A stretch of 64,000 nt of DNA from Marisa cornuarietis (taxonomy: Eukaryota > Mollusca > Gastropoda > Architaenioglossa > Ampullariidae). This document shows, piece by piece, positions 1 through 12,200 of this stretch. Each line of letters begins with the position of its first letter. Within the stretch, counting starts at the first letter, position 1. The notes under the pieces are model-generated. The model was not told where the DNA came from. It did not search any database and was given only the letters and a program-made list of their open reading frames with translations. Position numbers and translations under genes: made by a program. The DNA is taken from assembly GCA_004794655.1 (NCBI GenBank), contig SMMW01000554.1, positions 11,673,501 to 11,737,500 on the forward strand. The letters are read 5' to 3'.

Positions 1-286
1 GTGCTTTGTTACTGATAAACAGAGGAATTAAGAAATCCATAATCCAGAACTAAAAAAAAAAATCATTTTTTATATCAGAAGTTTGAGCAGAAGATTTTTG
101 AGTACTGTTCTCAAACAAGTTTTTTGTCCCATAAATCCAAATACTGTCTGCCTCCTTTTTACTGATGCCATTCAGAAAATTTGAAGACTGGAGTTGGAAG
201 ATATATGGCTGAGAAAACAATTTTTATGTTAATGTTTCAACTTGAAGGTAGAAGATTTGTACTTATCTTTCTGTCTGCATTGTTAG
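1..286 (+). other. ARMH3 intron (3' part)
   Basis: This AT-rich non-coding sequence ends in the acceptor ATTGTTAG just before the exon reading TLCALVRG. No other feature was recognised. Confidence 0.8.
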
Positions 287-3200
287 ACTCTGTGTGCATT
301 GGTGCGAGGAATATTCAACAAAAGTCTAGGCAACTATGGCTTTGACGTCATCAACATACTAATCGGATTTGACTCTGCAGAAACTGTGATGCAGGTAATC
401 TTTAGTGAAATCTGCACCTCCAAGATCTACAGGTCCAGTCCAATAAAAGTGCAGATCTACTTCATGTTAAGCGTTATATATTCAAGTGAAATGCAACACA
501 GAGTGTATGATATTTCTTAAAGTTTTGAGAATGTTAGCAAGAAATGCATCTGAAAGATCTAAAGATATTTTAGTCAGTGTAAATTATTTTAGAAGTCCAA
601 AATGTTCTCTTCATTTTTAGATTTTATGACCTGGACCCTCACCTGGAATTCAATGTGACATACTAGCAATCTTTTTGAAACTGAAAGCAGTTTTTTCATT
701 TCTGTTAACTGTTAGTTATGCATGTGATTTATCCAATTTCCTTTCTTAAAGCCTTGCCAGATTTTCATATAAAGACAATTTTTTGTGCATATATTTTTGT
801 CTTTGTTTTTATGTGTGTGCGTGTGCATGCGCACATGAATACTTTCATGTGGGTGCATTTTGTTTTCAATCAGACATTGATAGACAGCCTTAATGGATTC
901 TTGACTGGAGATTATGTATCAGGCCTGAAGCTGCTGACACTAAAGCTGCTGCTGGTTTTCATTACGGTACAGTTTCCATTCTAGTTGTTTTCATTGTGTT
1001 GAAGAGATTTGTTTCCAGCATTATATGGGCTGCTTCATGTACTGTGTATTCTTAACATAGTATCTTTGCAATTAATTTTTTTATGGTAAGTTTTTAAAAT
1101 GGTATATTGTTTGACATTGCCTTTAGACCATGCCAGAAAGGTTTTGAGGACTATACCAATGTACCACCAGAGAGAAAAAGAGAGAGAGGTTGGGGGAAAG
1201 CAGACAGACAAACTGATAATATATTTTATGTCTTTTGCTCTCGGATAACATTTACTGAACCACAGCTCTGAGCAGTTTTTAAATTTCTTGTCTAGGATAG
1301 TAGTTCAGTGTGTATTTGTATTTTGTTATTTCAGGCTGCTGACAACATAAGTCAAAACACATTGCTGGAATACATTATGATGAATAGTGTTTTTGAAGCA
1401 CTCATACAGGTATGTGTCTTATACTGTCTTGGTCTGATAGCAGGAGAAAACAATGGTTAATATTTTGCTTAAGCTAAATGATACTACCTTTTAAATTCAC
1501 TCACATCTGGTGCACTGGTTCATCACATGCAGTAACCTGGGCTTAAATAAGGAGTTACAGTCTGCATTCATCATCTCCATCTTAGTAATATTCATATGTT
1601 GTTAGAAATTGTGGCATTTCCTTGACAGACAGCCAAATCATGATCATCTGAAGGAGTAAGCAGTGAAAAGATTCTAGCATTTATAGTGTTTGCTGCCATC
1701 TTCAAAACTGATAGAACAAGAACTATTTATACATTGTTCTGTTTCTGAGTCATGAGTTCACACTAAAAAATATCAGACATTATCTTCAATATGTAAACCT
1801 AGACTTCTCGCCTCTGTTTTTTTCCAGATCTTTCCTTTGTTTCATACTCATGTGGCAATTTTTACTGCATGTTTTCTTCATGTTATCTATACAATTTTTG
1901 ATCACAATTTTAATTTCTGGTAAGAGAATAATGTTTATATTGGGCAGATCCTTGGACATCCCACACAACGACAAGTGCTTGGTCATGATGCAGCCTTGGT
2001 CCTTACATTATTGGTCCAGTATAGGAAATATGAAGTAGGTTTGCTCAGTGTACTTGTTGAAATTGAAAGTTAGGGATCATTTCCTGCATTTAATAAGCCT
2101 TGCCAAATTTACTTTAGGTATGATTGTAGAACATGCAAGATATTTAACATTTATTGTGATTTACTCTGAAGTTGTTATCAGATGAATAACATCCACTTTA
2201 TTTAGATGCTTTATGTCACTGTTGCAAGCATAGCTTTTGAGAAAGTCCAATCTTTTTGCCAGAAAAAATAAATTCACGAAGGGAAAGAAAACTGTTGGTG
2301 GTCAGATTGTGCTGATAGGGTTGTTTTTTTAGTCAACATGATTGTCAAGTTCTGTCCAATAAATATAATTTTATTCTTTTCCCACCAAGTCAGCAAATCC
2401 ATATGTTGTCAAACTGTCAATTCTGGATGACGAACTGGCACTGACCGTAAGTGTTTCACTTTATAAAAAAATTCTACTAAGAATATTAGAGGCTATGCTT
2501 ATTATCTCTAAAATATATTACAATAAGAAACATAAAGACACATGTAGAAAATGTATTTTCTATTTTTAGTTAAGTCGTGTGAACCACCAACAGTCCACTG
2601 GTCAAGTTACCACCACCACCGTGAATAGTCTGAAAGGATGATCAAGGCGGGTGGCCATAAATCTTGACCAGTGACACGCGGCCCGCCGACTTGAAACAGG
2701 ATGGCCGTGGGAAAAATTTTAGTGTCTGCCAGTTTCCTTGAATTGGTAAACTTTTAAAGGGGGATTGGAGATACGCCATGTGGAGGGAGAAACATCTTGG
2801 CCTCTGCATGAGAAAAATCTTCACTTTTCCAAACTGCGCACTGGCAAGAGGAGGTCCGTCTCTTGGAGACGTAAAATTGTATGTGTTGAAGATATGCGCC
2901 GTTTTTGTGTTGGTAGTTTAAATTGATGATGTGTGATTTGCTACAGAACTGTGGGTGACTATTGGATTATATGTATATCCATGAGCATTGGATTATTCAT
3001 ATATTTATCTGAACTGTGAATGTTTATTATGGGAAACTGTTTTCGCCATCTGTGAAAGAAGAGAGACTTACCAATACGGTCCTGCAGCATTGACAGCCCG
3101 GGAGCTAAGTCTACTGAAATCCCTTTTGACCAATCTTTAGAAATAGTGTGGTATCGATATATATGATGTATTTTACGTGCTTTTCTTTTGTTTAATTATA

Positions 3201-6200
3201 TTTTATTATTTCACACTTATAGACCTAGTTGCATTGATTGTGTGGATGCGTGTATGTGTGTTGTAATGAGGTGTGCTGCGTGAGAGTCAGACTTAAGTTA
3301 TCCACTGCGCAACAGAGCATGCAAGACCTTTACAACACAATAGCATGGTTGTATATAAATGGCACTGGCATTACTGAACAGTAGTGTTAGTTCTTTAAAC
3401 ATGTCCTTCGATAAATGTTTGGAAAGAGAATTCACCTAGGTTTTCAGTTTTTATTTGTAGTCACTTGCACACGATAACGGCTGAGAAACAGTAATAAAAG
3501 TGCTTCAAATGTTTCTAAGATGATTTCATTTGATAATCCTTAGGTGTTAAAAATTTGTAGTTTAACATTTTTTATTTTTGACAGGGATATGCCCAGGTGG
3601 TGTCTACACTTTTAGCAGATTTCAATAGGTTAGTAATTATAGATTTTGACATACTTTGGTGTCATTGATATGGATTGTTCTTTTTGGATGTGTATTAAAG
3701 AACATAATATCTGCTGAGTACTGATAAATTGTAGGAATTAATGTTTCTGTATGTAATACATCCTTCGTTATTGTTTTCAGAGAGTATGAAAGAAAAAGTA
3801 CAGAGCCACAGGGTGGATGGTTTTCAACATTGGCAAACATGGTTTGTTTTCTGTTTCTCACTGTAATGCATAATAGATTTAAATAAATTACTGTATATTA
3901 TGGCAAACTTGTGCACTTGCTACCTATTCTGCCTTCTTTTTAAGAAGCCTTTCTTACCCTAAAATATCGGGTAGGCTAGAAAGAGATTATCTCCCTTTAA
4001 AAACAAAAAGGTTGAATCCTTGAATCCACTGCAGATCATCTCCCTTGGGAACGGAGTAATATATAATTATATATTGTCAGACTTACGTGTATATTAAAAC
4101 TAAGTTGTAATGTTCATGTTTGAAATAGTCTTTTTTTTTTAAATCTTAATAGCCATTTTGAAAATTCAGCAAATGCGAACAGGTGTTGCAAGATTTCCAT
4201 AGCATTGCCCACCATTTTTCTTGTTTTAATATGTAGGTGATCTTTGTCATTGCCTGTCACCTGGTCTTTTTAGTTCGTTATCAGCAATTTAATTTATCAA
4301 AGTTTATCCCACACGTTGAACTTTTCATCTTTTCCGTTGAATGGGAGATTGTTCTTAGTGTGTCAGAACTATACTTAGCTGTCCTCTGGTTCGAGTCAGA
4401 AGGGATGTGCCTGTGCGTAACTGAAGGGCGGCACTGTCATGCAGATGCATGGCAACCCATTCATCATGTGTCATGAACCAAAAGGATCGCTGTTGTTGGC
4501 TTCACATGATTATAAGAGCAAACACCATTCATTATTTTCATTGGGTGTTAAATTTTAATTATTATCTTACAGTCATTATTAGGTTTATAGTCAAAAAATT
4601 AAATGCGTTCTTTCTAAAATATCAAAAACCAAACAATACTTTGAAAAGTCATAAAAATTAGAACATGATTTTCTTGTCATTTAATTATGTCTCTCATATT
4701 AAGTTGAAGTCATTTACTCAGAAGTTGTCTCCCCTGTTTTCAGATGGGCAACATGTTCGTTGCCGAAGAAAAACAAATAGAGCTTGTCAGGTAATGTTCA
4801 CTCTTTCAAAACACATAGACAAACAAATTTGTGTATGTATAAGTATGTGGACTATGCATGTGCACTGATACACTTACAGATATATGCTTGAAAAAAAAAT
4901 TATGTTAGTGATACATACAATTACAATTTTGGTTTTTTTTTTTTTGGTTTCGAGCTGCCACCGAATTGCCCTCCGGGACAAATAAAGTGTTATCTTATCT
5001 AAATATTGAAATGTACAATACATACAATAATTTTCTGCAGTGTGTGCATTGTACCATTTCAGAGCCAATGACTCTATTCTTCTTGCTCTGTATGAAGCAA
5101 TTCATCTAAACAGGAATTTCATCACTGCGCTAACTCATGTAGGTATAATAATCCTATTTGCTTGGCGGCCTTTAATTGTCTTTAAGCTATAATTCACAAA
5201 AGTCCTTCATTGAAAATCTGCGTAATCTGGGAAGATATTTTAAGGGATGTTTTTACAGGTTTATTTTTTTTACCTATTAATTGGTTTTAATATAAGGCGC
5301 ATGCCATGAAAACTTACCTTTGTCACAAATATAAGGCTGTGTTAGAAAAGCTTAATTGTATTACAATTTCTTTTGTTTCTTGTCTTGGTTGAAATTTTGT
5401 GTGTTATATAACACTTCATATATATGAAGTGTCACAGCACAAACAGGGGTTTACAGAGGTAATTCTAGGCTGCGGCCTTGCGGGATTCCCGCAAAATTTC
5501 GCTGAGGGGCGCATAGTCTGAAAGTCAGCGCGACCACGCGCCCGCAAAAATCCCGTGTCTGGCGCGCTTTTGAACACGCGATGCGGCATTTCAAAAATAA
5601 TTGTTGTCATTCTGCTTGTTGGTTTGAAACCGACCCTCTAGAATCGATGCTAATGACTGCACAGTTTTCAAACTGACGAGTTGTTATCCATCTGCAACCT
5701 TTTGAAGCGCCCACAGCGAAAACATTTGGGACGGGAGAGATCAAACGGTATCGGAAGCAAGCGAGTTGAACGCGAAATGAACGCGACTGTCAACTCTGTT
5801 TGACTTTTCGTTCGCGACAAAAACAGCAGAGGATGCCCCGTAAAGTAGACATCGACAAGGACAGGAAGAAACAGAAACTCGTCAGAGTGTGCCGCACACA
5901 TTGTTGGAACTAAAAATGTAGACAACGAAATAAAGACTTCACGTAAAAAAAAACAAAAAAACCCACGCATCCAGAGAAACTTTCAGTGTGAATGGCTGAA
6001 GAAATGGCCATGGCTAATGAACAAGGAGGAAGGCATGAGATGTAAAGTGTGCATAAAACAATAAGAACGCGTTTACAACCCCGGGACCGAGTGTGTTATA
6101 TAAGTACCGAACGAGGACGCTGCAGAGACATTATTCAGACTTCCGACCACAGGCACTCTTTGGAGGCTGAAATTCTTCAGAAAGATTTCAATTTTCAAAC

Positions 6201-9200
6201 TATTTTCAATTCTAATTTATTTCTGTCCTCATGACCTTTTCGGAACTTATGCTGGCGGTATTATATAACACTTAGAAATAACGTGTTGCGAACTTGATAC
6301 AGCATCACAGGACACAGAAGCTGTCAGGGTTGCTTTTGCGACAGTCTGTGCAAGAACATTAATGACAGGTTCCCAAAAGATGCAGGTGATGTTGCCTCGG
6401 GATTTTTGAGTTCTTTCCATGCGCCCCATCTTTTTCCTGTCTACAGAAGACATAACACCCTATGGAGACAAAGAATTAAATATCTTAACAGATTTCTTTG
6501 GAAAACCAGCAAAGTGGGCAGCAATTTCAGTAAAATCTTGCTTGACAAAGCAGCATGTTTAGAGGAATGGATTGTGGTCAAAGAAACTGTAACACAGAAT
6601 GCATATCGGAGAGATTCCACAAGCTGTTTAAACTGTTATTTGACATTTACAGGGATTCATTTCCCAATTTGCTGGTTCTTGGAAAGCTGTGCCTCCTTAT
6701 GCTTTACCACAATGCAGGCTAATAAAGTCTTATCGTAGAAGTTGCCTTGAGGAGAAACATTTAAACCCCTGGACTAATGAGACATATGAAAAGTGTCTAA
6801 ACATTAGCTCATAGCCCAATGAGATGAACACAAAGACTAATTGGTTTTCAAATTTAGGATGGTATGATAAACTAATGATGATGAAAGATAATTTATCGAT
6901 GAAGAAAAAGATATCTATGTGATTAATCTTCAATTTTTTGTGATTAATAAGGTATTTTGTTGTATACCAAATATTTATCGGAAAAAGCAGTGAAAATGTG
7001 TTTGTTGCGAGGGACCTCTTGTTTCATTTGAAGGGCCCCTTTTTTTCCATTGAGAGGGCCCCAGGGCCCCTCTTTTTGAAATCCTAGAATTACCTCTGGG
7101 TTTATTTTGAGAGAATCAATGCAGAATAAAAATTGAGTTTCTGCTGAAAGCAGTTTGCATTAAAAGATTTCATTGCGAAATGTTCTTTACCCAATAATGG
7201 TCTGCTTCAGTCTCATACACCTTCTACACCTACAACACCACCATCATCTCCCAGTCCTACTTCTTCACCTGGAGCAAATTCAGAGAGTAAGCAGATCAGC
7301 AAAGGAAATCAGTGATAAAAAATATTTGTAATAAAAAAAGGGTTCCTTCTGCAGAACAAGTAAAAGTGTTCCCTATATTTTTACATTACTGACATTATAA
7401 ACTGCATTGAGACGTGGAGGTTAAGGAATTTAAAAGGATTTTCTGGTGAATATTGTCATTTTTGAGTTTTACAATCTTGCAATCATGTAGAAGTATGCAG
7501 CATTCATATTTCCAGCATTTTATAGCTGCTTCGTGATTAGCAGGATTTGTGTAATGCATGTATGCTAAGACTGATTTTTATGCATCACCATCTTTCCCTT
7601 TAGTAAAAGTAATAAAACTTTTAGAATGAGAGAAGCGTAATAAAAGTAATATGTGTGGTTTTGATGTCCCAGGTAATGTTAAAGAGCCTCCACCTTTGAT
7701 GGCTGAGGCAGCAAATACCACCCAACCAACTAGTCTGCTGGTTACATTCCTTCAGTACAGTTCCATTGTCATTCAGGACACAAAAGGTTAGACTCATGTT
7801 TGGATTTTATGAGCAGTTTTAAAGATTGTTGAATTTGTAAAAGTGATGTGGAGTTACGTGATTTTTCTGCTTTCCTATGAGTGAATACAGTATACACTTG
7901 CACTTAAGGGAGCATTTAGTAAAAATGGTGAAGCTTAGAGTATGCAACTCATGTGGTGAACTAGATATATCTATGTATTAATATTTCATTTTTTCACTTT
8001 TTTTTTCAGACATAACGAGGTATAACAATGCTAAGCTATGCTTCATCATTTTAACCTGCATTTCAGAGGTATGTTGATGTGGGAAAAGAACTGTATGTGT
8101 ATGTAAGAAAATAAAGGTATGTGTATAAATTTGATATATCTAAAAGACATGTAATAATGGTGATGATGAATATAGTCTGCTTTCTTTTCCTCATTCTTTG
8201 ATGACTCTTTTGTTCTTGTCAAATATTGTTAATACATGCCAAAAAAAGTATATTTAATTACACTGATGAATGGTTTGTTTATTACTAAGCATCTTGATTT
8301 CAGGATCAGTATGCAAACTCCTTGATGCATGATGCCAACATGACTTTTCGAGTTCCGCTTTACCGAATGGTAAGTTTCTTAGCTTTATGGTTGAAAATGT
8401 AAATCTAGTGGAGAGCATGTCCTTTGTTGCTAGATCTGCTACACTGCAGTGACAGAACAGATACGTGTTTTGATGTACACCCAACATCATATATTTCACA
8501 ATCATATATTTCAGCCTATGCGACATCGCAAAGTGAAAGTTGAAGTTCACCCACCATCCAGACCTCTTGTATGTTCTCTTTTAGGTATGAATCTTTTGTA
8601 TTTTTCATGACCAAAAGATAACCTCCAGGAAGATTTTGTTGCTCTCTTGAAAATATTTTCTTTCTTGTCAATAGCTAAGTTATGTGTTTGGTTATAATTT
8701 GTTGTTTTGTAATTAGTTTATTTTCTACTTGGAGAAAAAGCTTAGTTTGCAGACAGGCAAGTGTGCTATTGATACTCCATATTATATTTGGATTTGAAGT
8801 TGCCATTTATTTCTGCCTTTCCGTGATATAGCCTTAGTTGGTGGCTCAGTGTAAAACACCAGTTCCCTGCCCCCAACACCTCACTTGCTATGTAATTACA
8901 ACCTTGAAAATGTTTACACAAAATGCTTTTACAGATAAAAATTTCAAGCTAGCATAGTAGGCTTGTAAGTCAACTGGAGAAATATTTGAATGTAGCTCAA
9001 ATATATAGTTAAATATATTTTACATTTTTTAGAGAAAGACACTAGATAAGTCCTATTAATATTGTGCTTTAGATCTGATGGTGGAATTTGTAATGAGTCA
9101 CATGATGAAAACATTTCCAATGGAGCTCTATCTGTGAGTATTCTGTTTGATACAGAGGTTATAGTACAATTGGGATGTACAGAGGTTATTGTACAACTAT

Positions 9201-12200
9201 GATGTGTTGAAGTTATGGTACAATTGTGATATGCAGAGACTGTAAAGCTGCTAGTATTTAGAATGTAGCACTGTTATGGTGGTGTTTATCAGTTGCTATC
9301 AAGTGGTGCATATGTTTTTTAAAACAGTAGTGGTAGTACTAATTATGTGAAACAGGAAAAATGACTATACATTATAGCATGAGCTAAAGGCAAGGATGAA
9401 GAATAAAAAAAAAAATGAAGGGAGAGGAGTTGTATTTTTAAGATGCAGAGTACTCACGGATATCTGTTCACTGTAAGACAACAGGACTTTTGAGAAGTGT
9501 AGAATTCATTTTATATGATAACAGGAGAGGGCTGGGTATAGTTCACAGAGTGCTGTGCTACCAGAAGAAGCTCCGTGTTCGAATACAGTATCCCTGGAAG
9601 GAGCTGTGGACAGGTGAGGAAATCTTTAAACTGCTTCACCTATACAGATGCGTCTCAGTAGATTGCAAATTTCAGCTGCACTTTATTGTTCTAATAATTT
9701 TTAAAAATGTACTGCTGTGCCAGAACAGCACCAATGGCCCAAAGCTTTATAATGAAGTTTTCTGTATTGCCTGACATGCATACTTTACGTGTAAGTCTCA
9801 TTGTGTCCCAAGCTTATGCATAAGTTTCTAATGTCATTAAATGCTACAAATCTTGATTTTAGAATTGTTATAGAGGTTGATGTAAAAGGAAATTTTTTGT
9901 TACAGCTCTTATAAATCTGCTGAAGTTTTTGCTCTCTCATGAGACTCAGCTGGCCAAGAAGTATAACATCTTTCATCTTTGTTCCAAGGTGAAACTGTTT
10001 TATCCTAGGCCAGCAAGAAAACATTAAATAATGACACAGGAAGTTTTGTAATAGTTGTTTTTATTTTTGAAATGTCTCTTTGCAAACTTTGGATCTTACA
10101 GTTAATATGCCTGAGATAGCTGAAAACTGAATGTGTTATTTCTTTCAGATTGTGAATGTATTCAATTTATTTATCACATATGGAGACACTTTTTTGCCCA
10201 ACCCCAACAGCTATGATGAGTTGTACTATGAGATCATCAGGATGCACCAGACTTTTGGCAATCTGTACTCTATGGGTGAGCTAAGTTTGTGGGCTAGTCA
10301 AAACAAAGTATTAGCTAATTTTTTTTCATGCCAGGAAAACACACAGTAGCAGAAGATTTTTTGGACTTTTCCACTGTTTAGATTAATAAATAAGGCAGAA
10401 TTGTTTAGGTTTCCCGCAGTAACTATATTATTTCACTGCCCATGAGTATGATTTATGCATGTTGAAAGGTGTGAATTAATTTACAAAGCCTTGATATTCA
10501 TGCTTCTCCATGTCCTAGATAGGAGAGAGGTTTTATCTTTTTTTGGGAGGAGGAGGGGTAGGTGGAGGTTTCTTTATTTGTAAATTTAAAGTAATATTTG
10601 CCATTTACTAATTTTATAAGGATTTTTATGGCCTCATGGATGTTTACATGTTTCACCTTTCTGGGACAGCTTTGCGCTACACCACAACAGATAATGAGCA
10701 CAAAGAATCTGCTGCCCGCCTGATCAACCATTTAGTTAACATAAGGTAAAATAGCCTGAGGTAGAGGATGTGGATTTTCTTGATGTTTCCGATTAATTTC
10801 TGACCAAGGTAGTAAATAGGATGAGCATTTTGTTTCTTTAAGCAGTTGTGGTTCCATACTTCAATAGAGTTTTATGTCCTCAAAAGATGGCATATTTTAC
10901 ATCTTTAAAAAGGAAAAAGGCTAGTGCTCCTGGCCACCAGCGCCTACCACTTATCTCTTACCCAACAAGGTACATCTATCTTTGACTGCTATATAAGGCT
11001 CTGTAGAAAGAGCTCAGTGCTCTTTTCATTTCGTTCAAGGATTATGCTACATGCAAATTTCGCTGTTGCCACCTGCCTACAGTTTGACTACCTGCATGCT
11101 ATAGCGGTTCGTCTGGGCTGTGTTCTTTTTATAGACAACCAGTAGGATTTTGTTCAAGCCTTCAAGTTCTTAATCTCCTCTTTGCAAGGCCAGGGAGTTC
11201 AAATCCCAACAATTCCACTGTTGTCACTTACCTGTGATGCTAAGGTGGGATCTGGTCTCTTCTGTGCTTGTCACATTCCTGGCTGTCATGAACTTGGAGA
11301 CCTTTGAACTCCTCACCCGCGCTTCCTTACCAAGCAATGGAGCAGAACCACTGTCATTTTTGACATCTTGCCACCCTAAGATACCAATGTATGAAGTGCC
11401 TTCCATCATAACATAGCTTCAGCTGATATTAATTCTGTTGGATGGCTAACTCTTCCCTTTGGTACATTGTACTTCTGTGGTCTGTCGTCTTCATATATTG
11501 TTCTGTCTGGTTGGTCCCATCTCAACTGTACAACATGCCATGGCCTAAAGATGCTGCAGGTATGTTGGTTGGTCAGTAATTGTGGTTTTAGCAGAACCCA
11601 CAGCCTAATAGTTAATCTTGTAAGAGTTTGGGTTGTCTGGTAAAGTTAAGTGTACCCAGGGTGCTTCTGCTCAGCTATTAAATAAAGCTTTGTGAAAAGA
11701 GCTCAAAACTCCTTTCATCCACCACCTTCTTCCCAGTGCAAAGGCTGGGAGGACATTCGCTTCATTTATCTGGTAAATACTGAAGAGAATTCACAAGAAA
11801 AATTCCATGTCTTCATTAAAGTTCCCCCGAGGCCAGGAATGCTCACCCCATGGACCAGGGGCAGTAATTCATTTGGTTAAAAACCAGTTGTAGCCCTTCT
11901 AATAGGTTGAAATGGTGTTGAAAGAAAATTTATAAGAATTTCATTTTCATCATGAGAGTTTAGTCATCTACAGCATTTGAGTCTCATGTAGGCTGAGAGC
12001 TAAAAAAATAAATACTTCATGCTTGCTTGCTTGACATTTTTCCCTCAGCAGAACTAAGCCATACAAATCAAGACCATATTTTTTGCAATTGAATACAGAA
12101 AAGTACTTAAATAGTATTATTTATATAAACAAAAGTTTGCTTTCATGAATTAAAAAAAAATTGATAGCCCACCCACAATTAGCCCTGAAACATGCACTAT

